Position numbers and translations under genes: made by a program
Notes under the pieces: generated by a model
What the model saw: the letters and a program-made list of their open reading frames with translations, nothing else
Databases searched by the model: none
What the model was told of the DNA's origin: nothing
Assembly (NCBI RefSeq): GCF_003696215.1
Contig: NZ_RFFG01000090.1
Span: 1 to 32,175, forward strand
DNA from: Actinomadura harenae
GTDB lineage: Bacteria > Actinomycetota > Actinomycetes > Streptosporangiales > Streptosporangiaceae
DNA length: 32,175 nt
Direction: 5' to 3'
Shown here: in pieces, positions 17,672 through 25,840 of the stretch
How positions within the stretch are numbered: position 1 is the first letter of the stretch
Layout of the letters: every line of letters begins with the position of its first letter

Positions 17672-18276
17672 GATGGCTCCTTCTCTCGGGACGGCTGCTC
17701 GGTGAGCCGCTTCCAGGCGGCGTGTACGTGGGGTGAGGGCACGCCGACCAGGAGCGTGTGGTCGTCGCGCAGCCGGAATTCGGCGCGGCGTGGGGAGTCC
17801 TCCAGGTCGTGGCCGCGAAGCCGGTCGGTCAGGTAGTGGATCCGCTGGTTGTCGCTGCCGCGAAGGCCACGGCCGTCATTCCTGGACTCCACGTAGCGGC
17901 CGTCCACGAGGACGTCGACCTGGGCCAGCAACGCGGCGGGTCCCGGCCTGTCGGTCAGGGTCTCCAGCCGGTGCCCGGTGAAGCAGAGTAGGGACACGTT
18001 GCGCTCTGTGCGGGCCAGCCGTGCGACCTCGGCTAGCCCGGCCGCCTGCTCCATCGGCTCGCCGCCGGAGAAGGTGAGGCCGGTGACGCCCGGGTCGGCC
18101 AGTAGCTCCTCGGTGAGCTCCTCGGGGGACATGGCGCGGGCCGGGCGGTCGGGGATCCAGTCGGGGGCGACGCAGCCCCGGCAGTGGAAGGGGCACCCTT
18201 GTACCCAGGCGACCGCCCGCAGCCCGGGGCCGAGGGCTCGGGTGGCGCCGCAGGTCTCGGCGATGTTGAGGATCAT
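17668..18276 (-). CDS. Radical SAM protein, NrdG-like activase class
   Basis: This 202-residue protein has a single 4Fe-4S-binding motif C28-x3-C32-x2-C35 (in QGCPFHCRGC) and SGGEP at residues 70-74, the S-adenosylmethionine-binding GGE motif. Size and layout match the short activase subgroup (NrdG/pyruvate-formate-lyase-activating-like). Those enzymes use a 5'-deoxyadenosyl radical, often to install a glycyl radical on a partner. No anaerobic ribonucleotide reductase or glycyl-radical enzyme is encoded in the window, so the target is probably a product of this operon. ATG 18276 overlaps the DUF4407 stop by 4 bases and the gene's own stop overlaps the next start by 4 bases. Activity would need iron-sulfur assembly and an electron donor encoded elsewhere. 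Confidence 0.88.
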   Translation of the reverse strand: MILNIAETCGATRALGPGLRAVAWVQGCPFHCRGCVAPDWIPDRPARAMSPEELTEELLADPGVTGLTFSGGEPMEQAAGLAEVARLARTERNVSLLCFTGHRLETLTDRPGPAALLAQVDVLVDGRYVESRNDGRGLRGSDNQRIHYLTDRLRGHDLEDSPRRAEFRLRDDHTLLVGVPSPHVHAAWKRLTEQPSREKEPS

Positions 18277-19841
18277 CGGCCTGGCCTCTCGTACCGCCTC
18301 TTCAACCAGAACACGCGGCTGAAGAGGGTGTAGGCGAAGCCTCCCTCGGTGTACGCCTGGTGGGTCGACTCGACTGACGGCCAGTCGTGGACGCCCGCCC
18401 GCTCCTTGGGCGCCCTCCTCGGACCGTGAGGGCCCAGTCCCTTCGGTCCGGTGGGCCGGTGCGGGTCGGCACCGTTCACGCCGTCGGGGCGCGGCCGCCT
18501 GTTGTGCCTCGTATGGCGGCCGGCTCGTTCACGCGGGCGGTGCCGGTGGTTCTCCCTGAGCCGGTGTTCTGCGGCGGCGTCGGCACGGGCACGCATCGGC
18601 GCCGACCTCTCGCGCTCGTCCGCCTTGACGTCGATGTAGACGCGGTCGGCGCGTTGCTCGGCCTGCTGGGCCCGTCGGCCCAGGTTCTCGTCGAGCTCCT
18701 GTTGTCTGGCGAGCAGGTTCTCGTAGGGGCCCGGGGTGCTGGACAGCTTCACGATCATGGGCAGGCAGTCGATCAGCATGAGGACGGCCCAGAGCAGCAG
18801 CTCCACCACGAACGTGATCGGACTCCCCTTGGAGATCCTGACCAGCGCCTGGATCCTGATCAGCAGGCCGGTGGAACGCAGGACGGAGCGGTCGTAGCCC
18901 GCGGTGAGCGTGTCCTGCGCGGTCTGCGCGGTCTTGAGCTCGGCGAGCACCGTGGGCAGCTCGCGCCTGGCCCGGGCGACGGCGGTCGCCGAGTTGCCCT
19001 TCGCCCCCTTGACGATCTGCCGCCTGCGGGCGCTGAGCTGGCCGTTCACCGTGTTCATCTGCGCCTTCACGGAATCGGCCTGGCCGGTGTAGTAGTCGAA
19101 CCACTTGCCCCTGCCCTGCTTGCCCGTGGTGCCCTTGCAGGTGGAGAGGTCGACCGTCGTGCCGGTGTCCTCGCAGGTGGCCTTTTGCGAGAGGTCGGCG
19201 TACTGCGTGCCCAGGGCGGCGAGTCTGGTCTCCAGCGCCTTGACGTCAGGATCGTTCTCGACATCCGGGGTCAGGCCGTTGCTCTCGATGACCTTGTTGA
19301 GCGCGTCCCGCCGGGCGGTCAGCGAGGCGATCCGGCGACCGGTGGATCCCGTGTCGACCTGCTTGTGGTGGGAGTCCAGCTGGTTCTGGTGGATCTGCTG
19401 GATCTCCTGCTGGATCTCCGAGTCGAAGATCTGCAGGGTCAACGGGGTCGAGACCAGGAAACCGAGCAGCAGCGCCATGGCGACGCGTGGAAGGGCCATC
19501 CGCAGCTTTCCGCCCTCGCTCGCCACGTCGTCCCACGGACCGGGCTGGACGTGCCTGAGGCTCATCGAGGTGACGAACCACCGGTCCAGGTTCGAGATGC
19601 CCACGAACCAGACCACCGCCACGCCCAACTGCACCAAGATCGGCACGCGCAGCGCCATGTGGACCGCGTCGAACATGGAGACCCCCGCGATGGCGGCGGT
19701 GAACAGCACCGCCCCGCCCAGGCACGTGTACCGGAGCCGATCGGTCGGGCTCTTCAGCAGACGGGTGTCCGCCCCCGCGTACCAGATGAGGAGCGACCGG
19801 CGCTTGCCCTGGTCCCCGTCGTACCCGCCCGGAGCACTCAT
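18273..19841 (-). CDS. DUF4407 membrane/coiled-coil protein, first gene of the nine-gene operon
   Basis: The 522-residue product has three N-terminal membrane helices (about 39-57, 64-83 and 116-138) and a long helical segment (139-335) rich in Gln and charged residues. A fourth membrane helix follows at about 340-363 (FVVELLLWAVLMLIDCLPMI). The charged tail (365-522) is rich in Arg/His/Pro. This arrangement fits DUF4407. Two cysteines (C223, C235) lie in the segment between helices 3 and 4, which by counting could be extracytoplasmic and might form a disulfide. Start ATG 19841 follows GGGGG at about 6 bases; the longer open frame to 19958 lacks a site. Promoter-like sequences lie just upstream. 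Likely role: anchoring the cytosolic operon products to the membrane. Confidence 0.85.
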   Translation of the reverse strand: MSAPGGYDGDQGKRRSLLIWYAGADTRLLKSPTDRLRYTCLGGAVLFTAAIAGVSMFDAVHMALRVPILVQLGVAVVWFVGISNLDRWFVTSMSLRHVQPGPWDDVASEGGKLRMALPRVAMALLLGFLVSTPLTLQIFDSEIQQEIQQIHQNQLDSHHKQVDTGSTGRRIASLTARRDALNKVIESNGLTPDVENDPDVKALETRLAALGTQYADLSQKATCEDTGTTVDLSTCKGTTGKQGRGKWFDYYTGQADSVKAQMNTVNGQLSARRRQIVKGAKGNSATAVARARRELPTVLAELKTAQTAQDTLTAGYDRSVLRSTGLLIRIQALVRISKGSPITFVVELLLWAVLMLIDCLPMIVKLSSTPGPYENLLARQQELDENLGRRAQQAEQRADRVYIDVKADERERSAPMRARADAAAEHRLRENHRHRPRERAGRHTRHNRRPRPDGVNGADPHRPTGPKGLGPHGPRRAPKERAGVHDWPSVESTHQAYTEGGFAYTLFSRVFWLKRRYERPGR

Positions 19842-19908
19842 GATCGCCCCCTGATTCTCGGCTCGAAAGGGAGAAGATGAGAAGGCTAACCCGCCTTTTA
19901 TGGTGTGC

Positions 19909-19939
19909 GCTATAGGGGCGACCGGTTTTTCGGTGGCAA
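19909..19939 (-). promoter_or_regulatory. Candidate promoter of the nine-gene operon
   Basis: On the minus strand TTGCCA (19934-19939) and TATAGC (19909-19914) are separated by 19 bases, longer than ideal. The -35 is embedded in ACTCCAAATTGCCA (minus strand of 19934-19947), which recurs with one mismatch at 26808-26821. The predicted leader is about 60 bases. Promoter strength is uncertain. Confidence 0.45.
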
Positions 19940-19982
19940 TTTGGAGTCGCCGTTCCACTCATTGATGGAATGGGCGGCAGTA

Positions 19983-20010
19983 TTCCATTTCGGAGAGTTA
20001 TTTGGTGGAA
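19983..20010. promoter_or_regulatory. TTCCA-N18-TGGAA inverted repeat, copy 2
   Basis: TTCCA at 19983-19987 and TGGAA at 20006-20010, spacer 18. It lies between the end of the CHAT gene and the operon promoter, 43 bases from the candidate -35. A shorter pair, TTCCA-N8-TGGAA (19953-19970), lies between them, so the region has four half-sites. Confidence 0.55.
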
Positions 20011-20032
20011 CGCGGGCGCGGTCGGAGAAATG

Positions 20033-23000
20033 TCATTCGCTGCATCCCGGCCGCGAGGCGGGGACGCCTTGGTGCGTGAAGGCGGCCCAGGACGCCGGAT
20101 CCTCGAGCGGCCGGTCCGGTTCTGTCGCCAGGTGGTACAGGTCATTGGGGAGCTCCGCCAGATCACGGCCCGGGTCGGCCATCCAGCACTGGGACCGCCG
20201 GAGGGCCTCGGCCGGGTCCGCCCCCCGGTTCAACTCGTGATGGAAGACGTACATCATCACCGGCGTCGTTGCGTCGTCGACCAGCCACCGGGAGCCGATC
20301 ACCTCGGCGACGCCGGCCGACCGGAACGCGGTCGAGAGTGTGAGCACCTCGTCGTAGACGGCGCTGGTCAGATCGGTGACACATGCGCTGAGCACCAGCA
20401 GCTCGCAGGCTCGGCAGGAGCCAGGGTCGTCCAGGAGATCGGCCAGCCGTAGACGCCCGTCCGTCCCGTCCTCGTGCCCCAGCATCAGCGCCGAGTCCAC
20501 GGGAGTGGCGTAGGCGACGCCGTGGGTCGCGAGATGCACCATCGTCGCGGTCCGGAGCGCGGCCCGCACCGCCGCCACCGTGCCGCGCTCGAAGCCCGGC
20601 TCGGCTTCGTCGCCGAGCATCCGCCCGTCCTGGTAGAAGGCGTCCCGCAGAGCCTCGGTCTCGGTCACCGCGAAGGCCAGCCGCGGGGCGTCGCCGTCGC
20701 CGGGATCGGCGACCAGCACGGCGGCCGTCCGGGCGGCATGCGCCACGGTGACCGGGTCCGCGAGCTGACGGCCCGACGCCGCGTACGAGATGACCGCGTC
20801 CTCGCAGATGTATCGCAGCCGTTCCCCGGCGGGACGCCGCGCTGCGTGCCAGCAGACCAGGCCCAGTTCGCCGGTCGGCACCAGCACGATGCGGGGTCGG
20901 CCGTCCGCCGCGAGCGGCACGCAGCGGGCGAGCACGTTCGCCATGATCCCCGGCCAGGCCCAGTCGCACAGGTCACCGAGCGCGGCCGCCCAGTCGGCCC
21001 GGTCCACGGCCTGGCGTTCCCGGGCCTCGACGTAGCGGCGCAACGGTTCGGTGTCTGCGGCGGCCAGGCCGGGAAGCGGCTCGGCCAGTGGCTCGCCGTT
21101 CCTGCCGATGATGAGCGCCCATCCGTGCTCGGTTCCCGGGCACAGGTAGACGAGGGCGTCCGCGCCCGCGCGTTCCAGAGCCGCGCCGAGTTCGGGCGGC
21201 ACGGGCGGAGTGAACAGCCGATCGGCTGCCGGCCGTTCGGCCAGCACCGTGACCGCCCTGCGGTGCAGATCCGCCGCCATCTCCCCGCCGGTCACGGCGG
21301 TGAGCAACAAGTTCATGGGGTCCGCTGGGAGCAGGCGATCGGGCCGGCGCGCGCACCACTGCTCCGCGAGGTCCTCCCGGCCGGCCTCCCGCAACAGCTC
21401 CGGGGTCGAGGTGAACGTGGTCGCCGCGTGGAGCACCATGCCGCGCCCGAGCTCCAGCGCCTCCACCGCCCTGGCCGGTTCGCCGTCCTCCAAGGCCCAC
21501 GCCGCCACCTGGGTGGCCAGCCGGCCGGCGGTCCGCGCCCCGACCATGCCGTCCTCCGGGCCGATCTGCAGCAGTACTCCGCGGAGTTGTGCGCGCAGCG
21601 CGAGCAGGCCCGTGCCCACGGCGTCGTCGTCCGGACCGCGCCGTCGACGCAGCGCCTCGGCGAGCGTCGAGAGCAGGCTGGGCGCCATCGCCCCACCGCC
21701 GTCCGGCGGCAGGAGGGCCAGGGCTTCCCGTAGGTACGCGATACTGGTGCCCAGGCCACCGGGCCGGGCCAGTTGCCCCTGCGCGAGGGTCGACAGGAGC
21801 GCCAGCCGCTGCGCCTGCGAGAAGGTCTCCGTTGCGGCGGCGCGCTCCAGTGCCTCGACCGAGGCGGCGATCTGGGGCTCGTCGTCTTCGAGTAGCCCGT
21901 ACATCAAGCTCACGGACGCGGTCATGACGTTCAAGCCCTGGAGCCACGGGCGGTCGGTGTCAGGCGGCGCCGCGTCGCCGAGTTCGGCCAGTTCGGCCAA
22001 TGCGGACCGCACCTCGTTCGTGTCGTTGGCGCCGATGGCGTGCTGCAGGCGCAGGAGGGCCAGGATTCCGGCGAGGAACCGCCGCCAAGGATGGTCGGCC
22101 GGCAGCACGCCGACGGCCCAGGCGAGTTCGTCGCGCGCCTTGGCGAACTCTTCTGTCTCCTGGCGTTCCCACGCCTCCTGCGCCCGCATGGACGCCATGA
22201 CCCCGCACATCATCGTCAGGCCGGTGTTCTCCTCGGGACCCGCACGGACCAGGTCACGTGCGGTGGTGAAGAACGTACGGGCCGCCTGCGCGTGCTGGAG
22301 GCTCCCGTGCGCGAGATGGGTTCCCGACAGGACGGCGCCGAACAGGCCCATCGCGGCGGGAATCGTCCGGTCGTCGCCCGGCAGCCTGGGCAGCGCCGCG
22401 TGCACCACGGACGCGGCCTCGCGGTGCGCCTCGTCGCCGCCGTCCCTGATCCATCGCAGAAAGAGCGTCATTCCCAGGAGGAACTCCTGGCGGGCGGCGT
22501 CCGAGGCGTCCTCCGCCGAGCCGGTCTCGGAGGCCTTGCGGCGCGCGTCGGCGGCGACTTCTCTGGCAAGCTCGACGGCACGGTCCACGGCGGGGACTCC
22601 GACCTCACCCGGCGGCCTGGACCGCCAGGGATCGGTGAACTCGGTGATCGTGGTGACGTCGGCCAGTATCGAGCGCATGATGCTGAAGTACGGGTGGTCC
22701 GCCGACAGGAGCTCCTCGCCCTCGGTCAGATAGCGGAGTGCTTCCTCCAAGTCGTGGAAGGTGTCGAGCGAAGTACGTCCGAGCTCTTGGGCCAGCAGGG
22801 CGCGCATGACGTCGCTCGGCGTCAGGGCACCGAAGATGTCATCAGCCTTGTCGGCGGCTTCGCGGGTCATCTCAGGCGAGCCGGACTCTCGCGCCTTGCG
22901 GAGTTCGGCCCACGCCGTCAGGGCGGGCAGCCAGTCCTCGGTTCCCGCCATGTGAGTGAGCCCCTCGGTGTCGGAGAGAAGATTGATCATCAGGTCCAGT

Positions 23001-23632
23001 CGGCGGCCGAGATCCTCCTCGATCAGCAGGCGGCCGACCTGGGCGCTCATCCGCGCCCAGGCCCGGACCGGGGCGGGCCACAAGTCCGAGGCCGCCTCGT
23101 CGTCCAGGAAGGCGATGCCCCGCGTGATGTCCGGTACGGCCCGCGCCCGGTCCAGTTGGAATCCGGCCATGATGCTCACCACCCGGTCGAGTTCCCCCGG
23201 ACGGGTGGCACGCAGTGCCTTCGGCAGATGCCTGGTGATGAGCGACTGGCCGAGCAGCAGGCAGCAGATGGGGAGGTCGACCGGGGCGACGGCAGGGTGG
23301 ACAGCGGCCGTGCGGAGCGCGGTGATCGCGTCTTCCGCGTCCCGCTCCGGACCCTCCGCGACGCGGAGGCGGACGAACAGCAGGACCCCGAGGCGTACCA
23401 GGCGCGCCGGATCGTCGCTGGTCCCGCCGCTCAGCCCGGCGATGCCCTCGTCGAGGAGTTCCCTGGAGGCCGGGACTGCAGGCGCGTCGTCGTCCGGCCG
23501 CAGCCGCAGGCAGCCGTCGGCGATCAGCATCCCTTTCAGGACACCGATCTCGGTCCGTCGTGGGCCGGGCCCCGGGGGCAGTGTGGCCTCCTCCGCGCGC
23601 AGCACACCGATCCGCCGGGCGAATTCCGTCAT
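20033..23632 (-). CDS. CHAT-domain protease with long helical-repeat N-terminus
   Basis: This 1199-residue protein has roughly residues 1-850 helical and repeat-like (TPR-type, e.g. ALRYLTEGEELLSADHPYFS). The C-terminal 330 residues form a CHAT caspase-like peptidase. The catalytic dyad is visible as His1037 in HLATHG and Cys1084 in LSACVTD. The conserved end, AFRSAGVAEVIGSRWLVDD followed by A-L-R-R-S-Q, matches CHAT proteases. Such proteases cleave protein partners when the TPR part is triggered, and act as effectors in several bacterial defence systems. Start ATG 23632 follows GGAGG at 7 bases; the open frame to 23692 has no site. It has its own upstream region and is 192 bases from the following operon. 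The endogenous substrate is unknown. Confidence 0.92.
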   Translation of the reverse strand: MTEFARRIGVLRAEEATLPPGPGPRRTEIGVLKGMLIADGCLRLRPDDDAPAVPASRELLDEGIAGLSGGTSDDPARLVRLGVLLFVRLRVAEGPERDAEDAITALRTAAVHPAVAPVDLPICCLLLGQSLITRHLPKALRATRPGELDRVVSIMAGFQLDRARAVPDITRGIAFLDDEAASDLWPAPVRAWARMSAQVGRLLIEEDLGRRLDLMINLLSDTEGLTHMAGTEDWLPALTAWAELRKARESGSPEMTREAADKADDIFGALTPSDVMRALLAQELGRTSLDTFHDLEEALRYLTEGEELLSADHPYFSIMRSILADVTTITEFTDPWRSRPPGEVGVPAVDRAVELAREVAADARRKASETGSAEDASDAARQEFLLGMTLFLRWIRDGGDEAHREAASVVHAALPRLPGDDRTIPAAMGLFGAVLSGTHLAHGSLQHAQAARTFFTTARDLVRAGPEENTGLTMMCGVMASMRAQEAWERQETEEFAKARDELAWAVGVLPADHPWRRFLAGILALLRLQHAIGANDTNEVRSALAELAELGDAAPPDTDRPWLQGLNVMTASVSLMYGLLEDDEPQIAASVEALERAAATETFSQAQRLALLSTLAQGQLARPGGLGTSIAYLREALALLPPDGGGAMAPSLLSTLAEALRRRRGPDDDAVGTGLLALRAQLRGVLLQIGPEDGMVGARTAGRLATQVAAWALEDGEPARAVEALELGRGMVLHAATTFTSTPELLREAGREDLAEQWCARRPDRLLPADPMNLLLTAVTGGEMAADLHRRAVTVLAERPAADRLFTPPVPPELGAALERAGADALVYLCPGTEHGWALIIGRNGEPLAEPLPGLAAADTEPLRRYVEARERQAVDRADWAAALGDLCDWAWPGIMANVLARCVPLAADGRPRIVLVPTGELGLVCWHAARRPAGERLRYICEDAVISYAASGRQLADPVTVAHAARTAAVLVADPGDGDAPRLAFAVTETEALRDAFYQDGRMLGDEAEPGFERGTVAAVRAALRTATMVHLATHGVAYATPVDSALMLGHEDGTDGRLRLADLLDDPGSCRACELLVLSACVTDLTSAVYDEVLTLSTAFRSAGVAEVIGSRWLVDDATTPVMMYVFHHELNRGADPAEALRRSQCWMADPGRDLAELPNDLYHLATEPDRPLEDPASWAAFTHQGVPASRPGCSE

Positions 23633-23695
23633 GACCAGACCTCCGCGCTCGGCCGACGGCTCGATTCTGCGGCTGCCCGGCGGGCCGCGCAATTA

Positions 23696-23723
23696 TTCCA
23701 ACCAACTCGCCAATTGGCTGGAA
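23696..23723. promoter_or_regulatory. TTCCA-N18-TGGAA inverted repeat, copy 3
   Basis: TTCCA 23696-23700 and TGGAA 23719-23723, spacer 18; the half-sites extend to ATTCCAACCAA and, on the other strand, ATTCCAGCCAA, making this the most symmetric copy. It lies in the 166-bp divergent region between the CHAT gene and the 23799 gene, 64 bases from the CHAT start and 75 from the other. On the CHAT side a weak TTGCGC-N17-CAGAAT (minus strand, 23664-23692) could be the promoter. Confidence 0.6.
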
Positions 23724-23798
23724 TGTGGAAATGCTATTCCCTTCTTCGCGGTGATCTCCCACACTGAGGGTGGCAGGACGACATGGGGGGGCTCGCTC

Positions 23799-24875
23799 AT
23801 GCGTGACGACCATGACTTGTCCTTGTCTGCGTTGGGCGCAGGCCCGACCGGTGACTCATGGCCCGTGCTCGGCGGGGACGACCCTCTTCCTCCTGCGGGT
23901 CTGCTCGTATTGCTGGCCTACGGGGCGGCCCTCGTGGCCGAGCCGCAGCCGGTACGCGAACTCGATCCGTGGAGGGCCGTCGCTGTGCAGGTGGTGGCCT
24001 GCAACGGTCGGCTGCTGTCCTTCCAGGCGTGCAGCGGCGACAGGTCGCTGCCCGCACCGCTCCGGCCGACCGGGCTTCGCCCGTCGGCGCTGACGGCCGA
24101 GGTCCGCCGGTACGACGACCGGCTGAGCCAAGCCCGTCAGCGCTACCGCCGAACGTGTGCGGCCGAGGCGCTCCAGTTGCTGGCCGACCTGCCGCCTACG
24201 CCTCTGGACAAGGCGCGGCAGCTGACCGAGGGGGGCGGTTCGGCGGAGTCGGCCGCTGGCCTCGGCGCACGAGTACGTCGGCGGCTCGCCGTCCTGGAGC
24301 CTGAGACCTCGCCGGAGGATCGGGCCTCGGCGCTCGAACTCGCGGCGCGGGCGCTCGGGGCGAAGTCGGGTGCGGCGGCCGCCGCCCTCGCCGACCGGCT
24401 CGCCACGGCGGTGCGCGAGATCAACGCCGTGACCCGGCGTCGCCGTGGCCAGGCCGTCCTGGCGGCGGCCTACCTTCAGGTCATCAGGGCCGCCGGCCGC
24501 CCGACGGCCGACGGCTGGCTGGAGCGGCGGCTGATCTCGGTGCTGCACGGCGGCGCGACGCTGAACGCCGACCTGCTCGACGCGGCCGAGCGGCTCCGGG
24601 TCAGGTACGAAGAGCGGGCCGAGCAGGAGTACCTGCTGGACCGCGTCCAGGGCCACTTCGACCGGTCCGGTGTCACCCTGGAGGTGGACCGGCGTGACGC
24701 CAGGCGGGGCGTGCTTCTCAGCGGGAGGTCCGGCAGGGTCCTGCTGGCCGCCGGGGAGGTGACCGGCGGACCGCCGGGGGACGGTCCGACCTCGCATGAG
24801 TTCCGCCGCGCCTTCCTCATGCTGCGATTGTGTCTGGGGAGACGGCCTGTGTGGAACCCGGGAGCGTTCCCTTGA
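23799..24875 (+). CDS. Unknown helical protein divergent from the CHAT gene
   Basis: This 358-residue soluble protein belongs to no family I recognise. It has a short hydrophobic stretch at about residues 31-47 (PAGLLVLLAYGAALVAEP), then Arg/Ala/Leu-rich helices through residue 270. The C-terminal segment contains YLLDRVQGHFDRSGVTLEVD followed by beta-like RGVLLSGRSGRVLLAAGEV. ATG 23799 is preceded by GGGGGG; this region is shared with the CHAT gene on the other strand, including the TTCCA element. It converges on the TPR gene with 12 bases between stops. Divergence from the protease gene makes it a candidate regulator, inhibitor or substrate of the CHAT protein, a guess from position only. 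Confidence 0.8.
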   Translation: MRDDHDLSLSALGAGPTGDSWPVLGGDDPLPPAGLLVLLAYGAALVAEPQPVRELDPWRAVAVQVVACNGRLLSFQACSGDRSLPAPLRPTGLRPSALTAEVRRYDDRLSQARQRYRRTCAAEALQLLADLPPTPLDKARQLTEGGGSAESAAGLGARVRRRLAVLEPETSPEDRASALELAARALGAKSGAAAAALADRLATAVREINAVTRRRRGQAVLAAAYLQVIRAAGRPTADGWLERRLISVLHGGATLNADLLDAAERLRVRYEERAEQEYLLDRVQGHFDRSGVTLEVDRRDARRGVLLSGRSGRVLLAAGEVTGGPPGDGPTSHEFRRAFLMLRLCLGRRPVWNPGAFP

Positions 24876-24887
24876 GCGGCCGCGTCT

Positions 24888-25838
24888 CTACGTCACAGTC
24901 AGCTCGGCCACCAGCTTCTCGGCCTGGGTCCGCTGCCAGACGGAGACCGCCAGCCTCGCGGAGGTCCCGGCGTGGTGCAGGGCCTTGACCGGATGGCCCT
25001 CCCGGTGGGCGCGGGCGAGCAGCAGGTCGCACCGGCCCGGCTCGATCTGCATGGCCTTCTCCTGGCCGACCAGCGGGTCGAGGATCTCGATGGCGGCCGT
25101 GAGGTCGCCGGTCAGCACAAGCGCGTGCGCGCGGACGACCTGGGCGCGCAGCGTTGCGGCGTGGGACCAGCCGAACCGGCGGCGGCGCTGGGTGAGCTTG
25201 TCATGGGTGTTGTCGGCCGCCTCCGCGGCGAGCCGGCGGCGTTCCTCCGGGTCGTCGGTCTCCTCGGCCAGCAGGATCAGGGTCTGGGCGAGCACGACGT
25301 GGGCGATCCATGTGAACGGCAGGTGGGCGCCGAAGCGGTCGACCCGGCGCTTGGTCTCCTCCTCCAGAATCCCGAGCGCCTCCTTGATGTCGCCGGGGCG
25401 GCCTCGGTCCCGTACGGCGACCGCGTAGTTCGCCCGCGCGGTGGACAGCCGCGGATCCTCCTCGGGGAGCAGCCGTCGCCGGCGTTCCCACTCCCGTCGG
25501 TACAGCTCGGCCGCGCGCTCCGGGTCGCCGGGGTGTCCGCGTCGCTTGACGTACTTGGCGCGCATGGTGTTGATTACCAGCCGGGCGGGGTCCTCGTCGG
25601 GGAGCCCGGCCGCATGCCGCGCGAGGCCTTCCCACACCATTACGGCGTCGGCGGCGTCCCGCTCCCGGCACAGCTCGCGCTCCAGTTCGCACTTCGCCAG
25701 CAGCCAGGAGGACTTGCTGAGGTCCTCGCGGCGGGCGGCCTCTTCGGTGAGTTCGCGCAGCGGTCCTACGTCCCGGGTGTCGGCCGTGTAGGCGAGCACG
25801 GCGGTCAGCTCGGCGACGAACTCGGTCTCGGCGGGCAC
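24888..25838 (-). CDS. TPR-repeat protein
   Basis: This 316-residue alpha-helical protein has repeated TPR-like helix pairs: DLSKSSWLLAKCELERELCR, ARANYAVAVRDRGRPGDIKE, THMDRPRRAR-like registers discarded, and AATLRAQVVRAHALVLTGDL followed by TAAIEILDPLVG. The pattern L-x-x-R-A-x-A-L-x-x-x-G-D is typical of actinobacterial TPR_12-type repeats. No catalytic motif or membrane segment is present. GTG 25838 is chosen because AAGGAG lies 7 bases upstream and it starts 2 bases after the stop of the HTH gene; the longer open frame overlaps that gene. It is the second gene of a two-gene operon and probably mediates protein-protein contacts, perhaps with the HTH protein or with the TPR-CHAT protein. 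Confidence 0.82.
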   Translation of the reverse strand: MPAETEFVAELTAVLAYTADTRDVGPLRELTEEAARREDLSKSSWLLAKCELERELCRERDAADAVMVWEGLARHAAGLPDEDPARLVINTMRAKYVKRRGHPGDPERAAELYRREWERRRRLLPEEDPRLSTARANYAVAVRDRGRPGDIKEALGILEEETKRRVDRFGAHLPFTWIAHVVLAQTLILLAEETDDPEERRRLAAEAADNTHDKLTQRRRRFGWSHAATLRAQVVRAHALVLTGDLTAAIEILDPLVGQEKAMQIEPGRCDLLLARAHREGHPVKALHHAGTSARLAVSVWQRTQAEKLVAELTVT

Positions 25839-25840
25839 GT

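Noticed and set aside
22040..23767. 575-residue plus-strand open frame
   Set aside because: Antisense to the CHAT gene, which has an unambiguous catalytic dyad on the minus strand.
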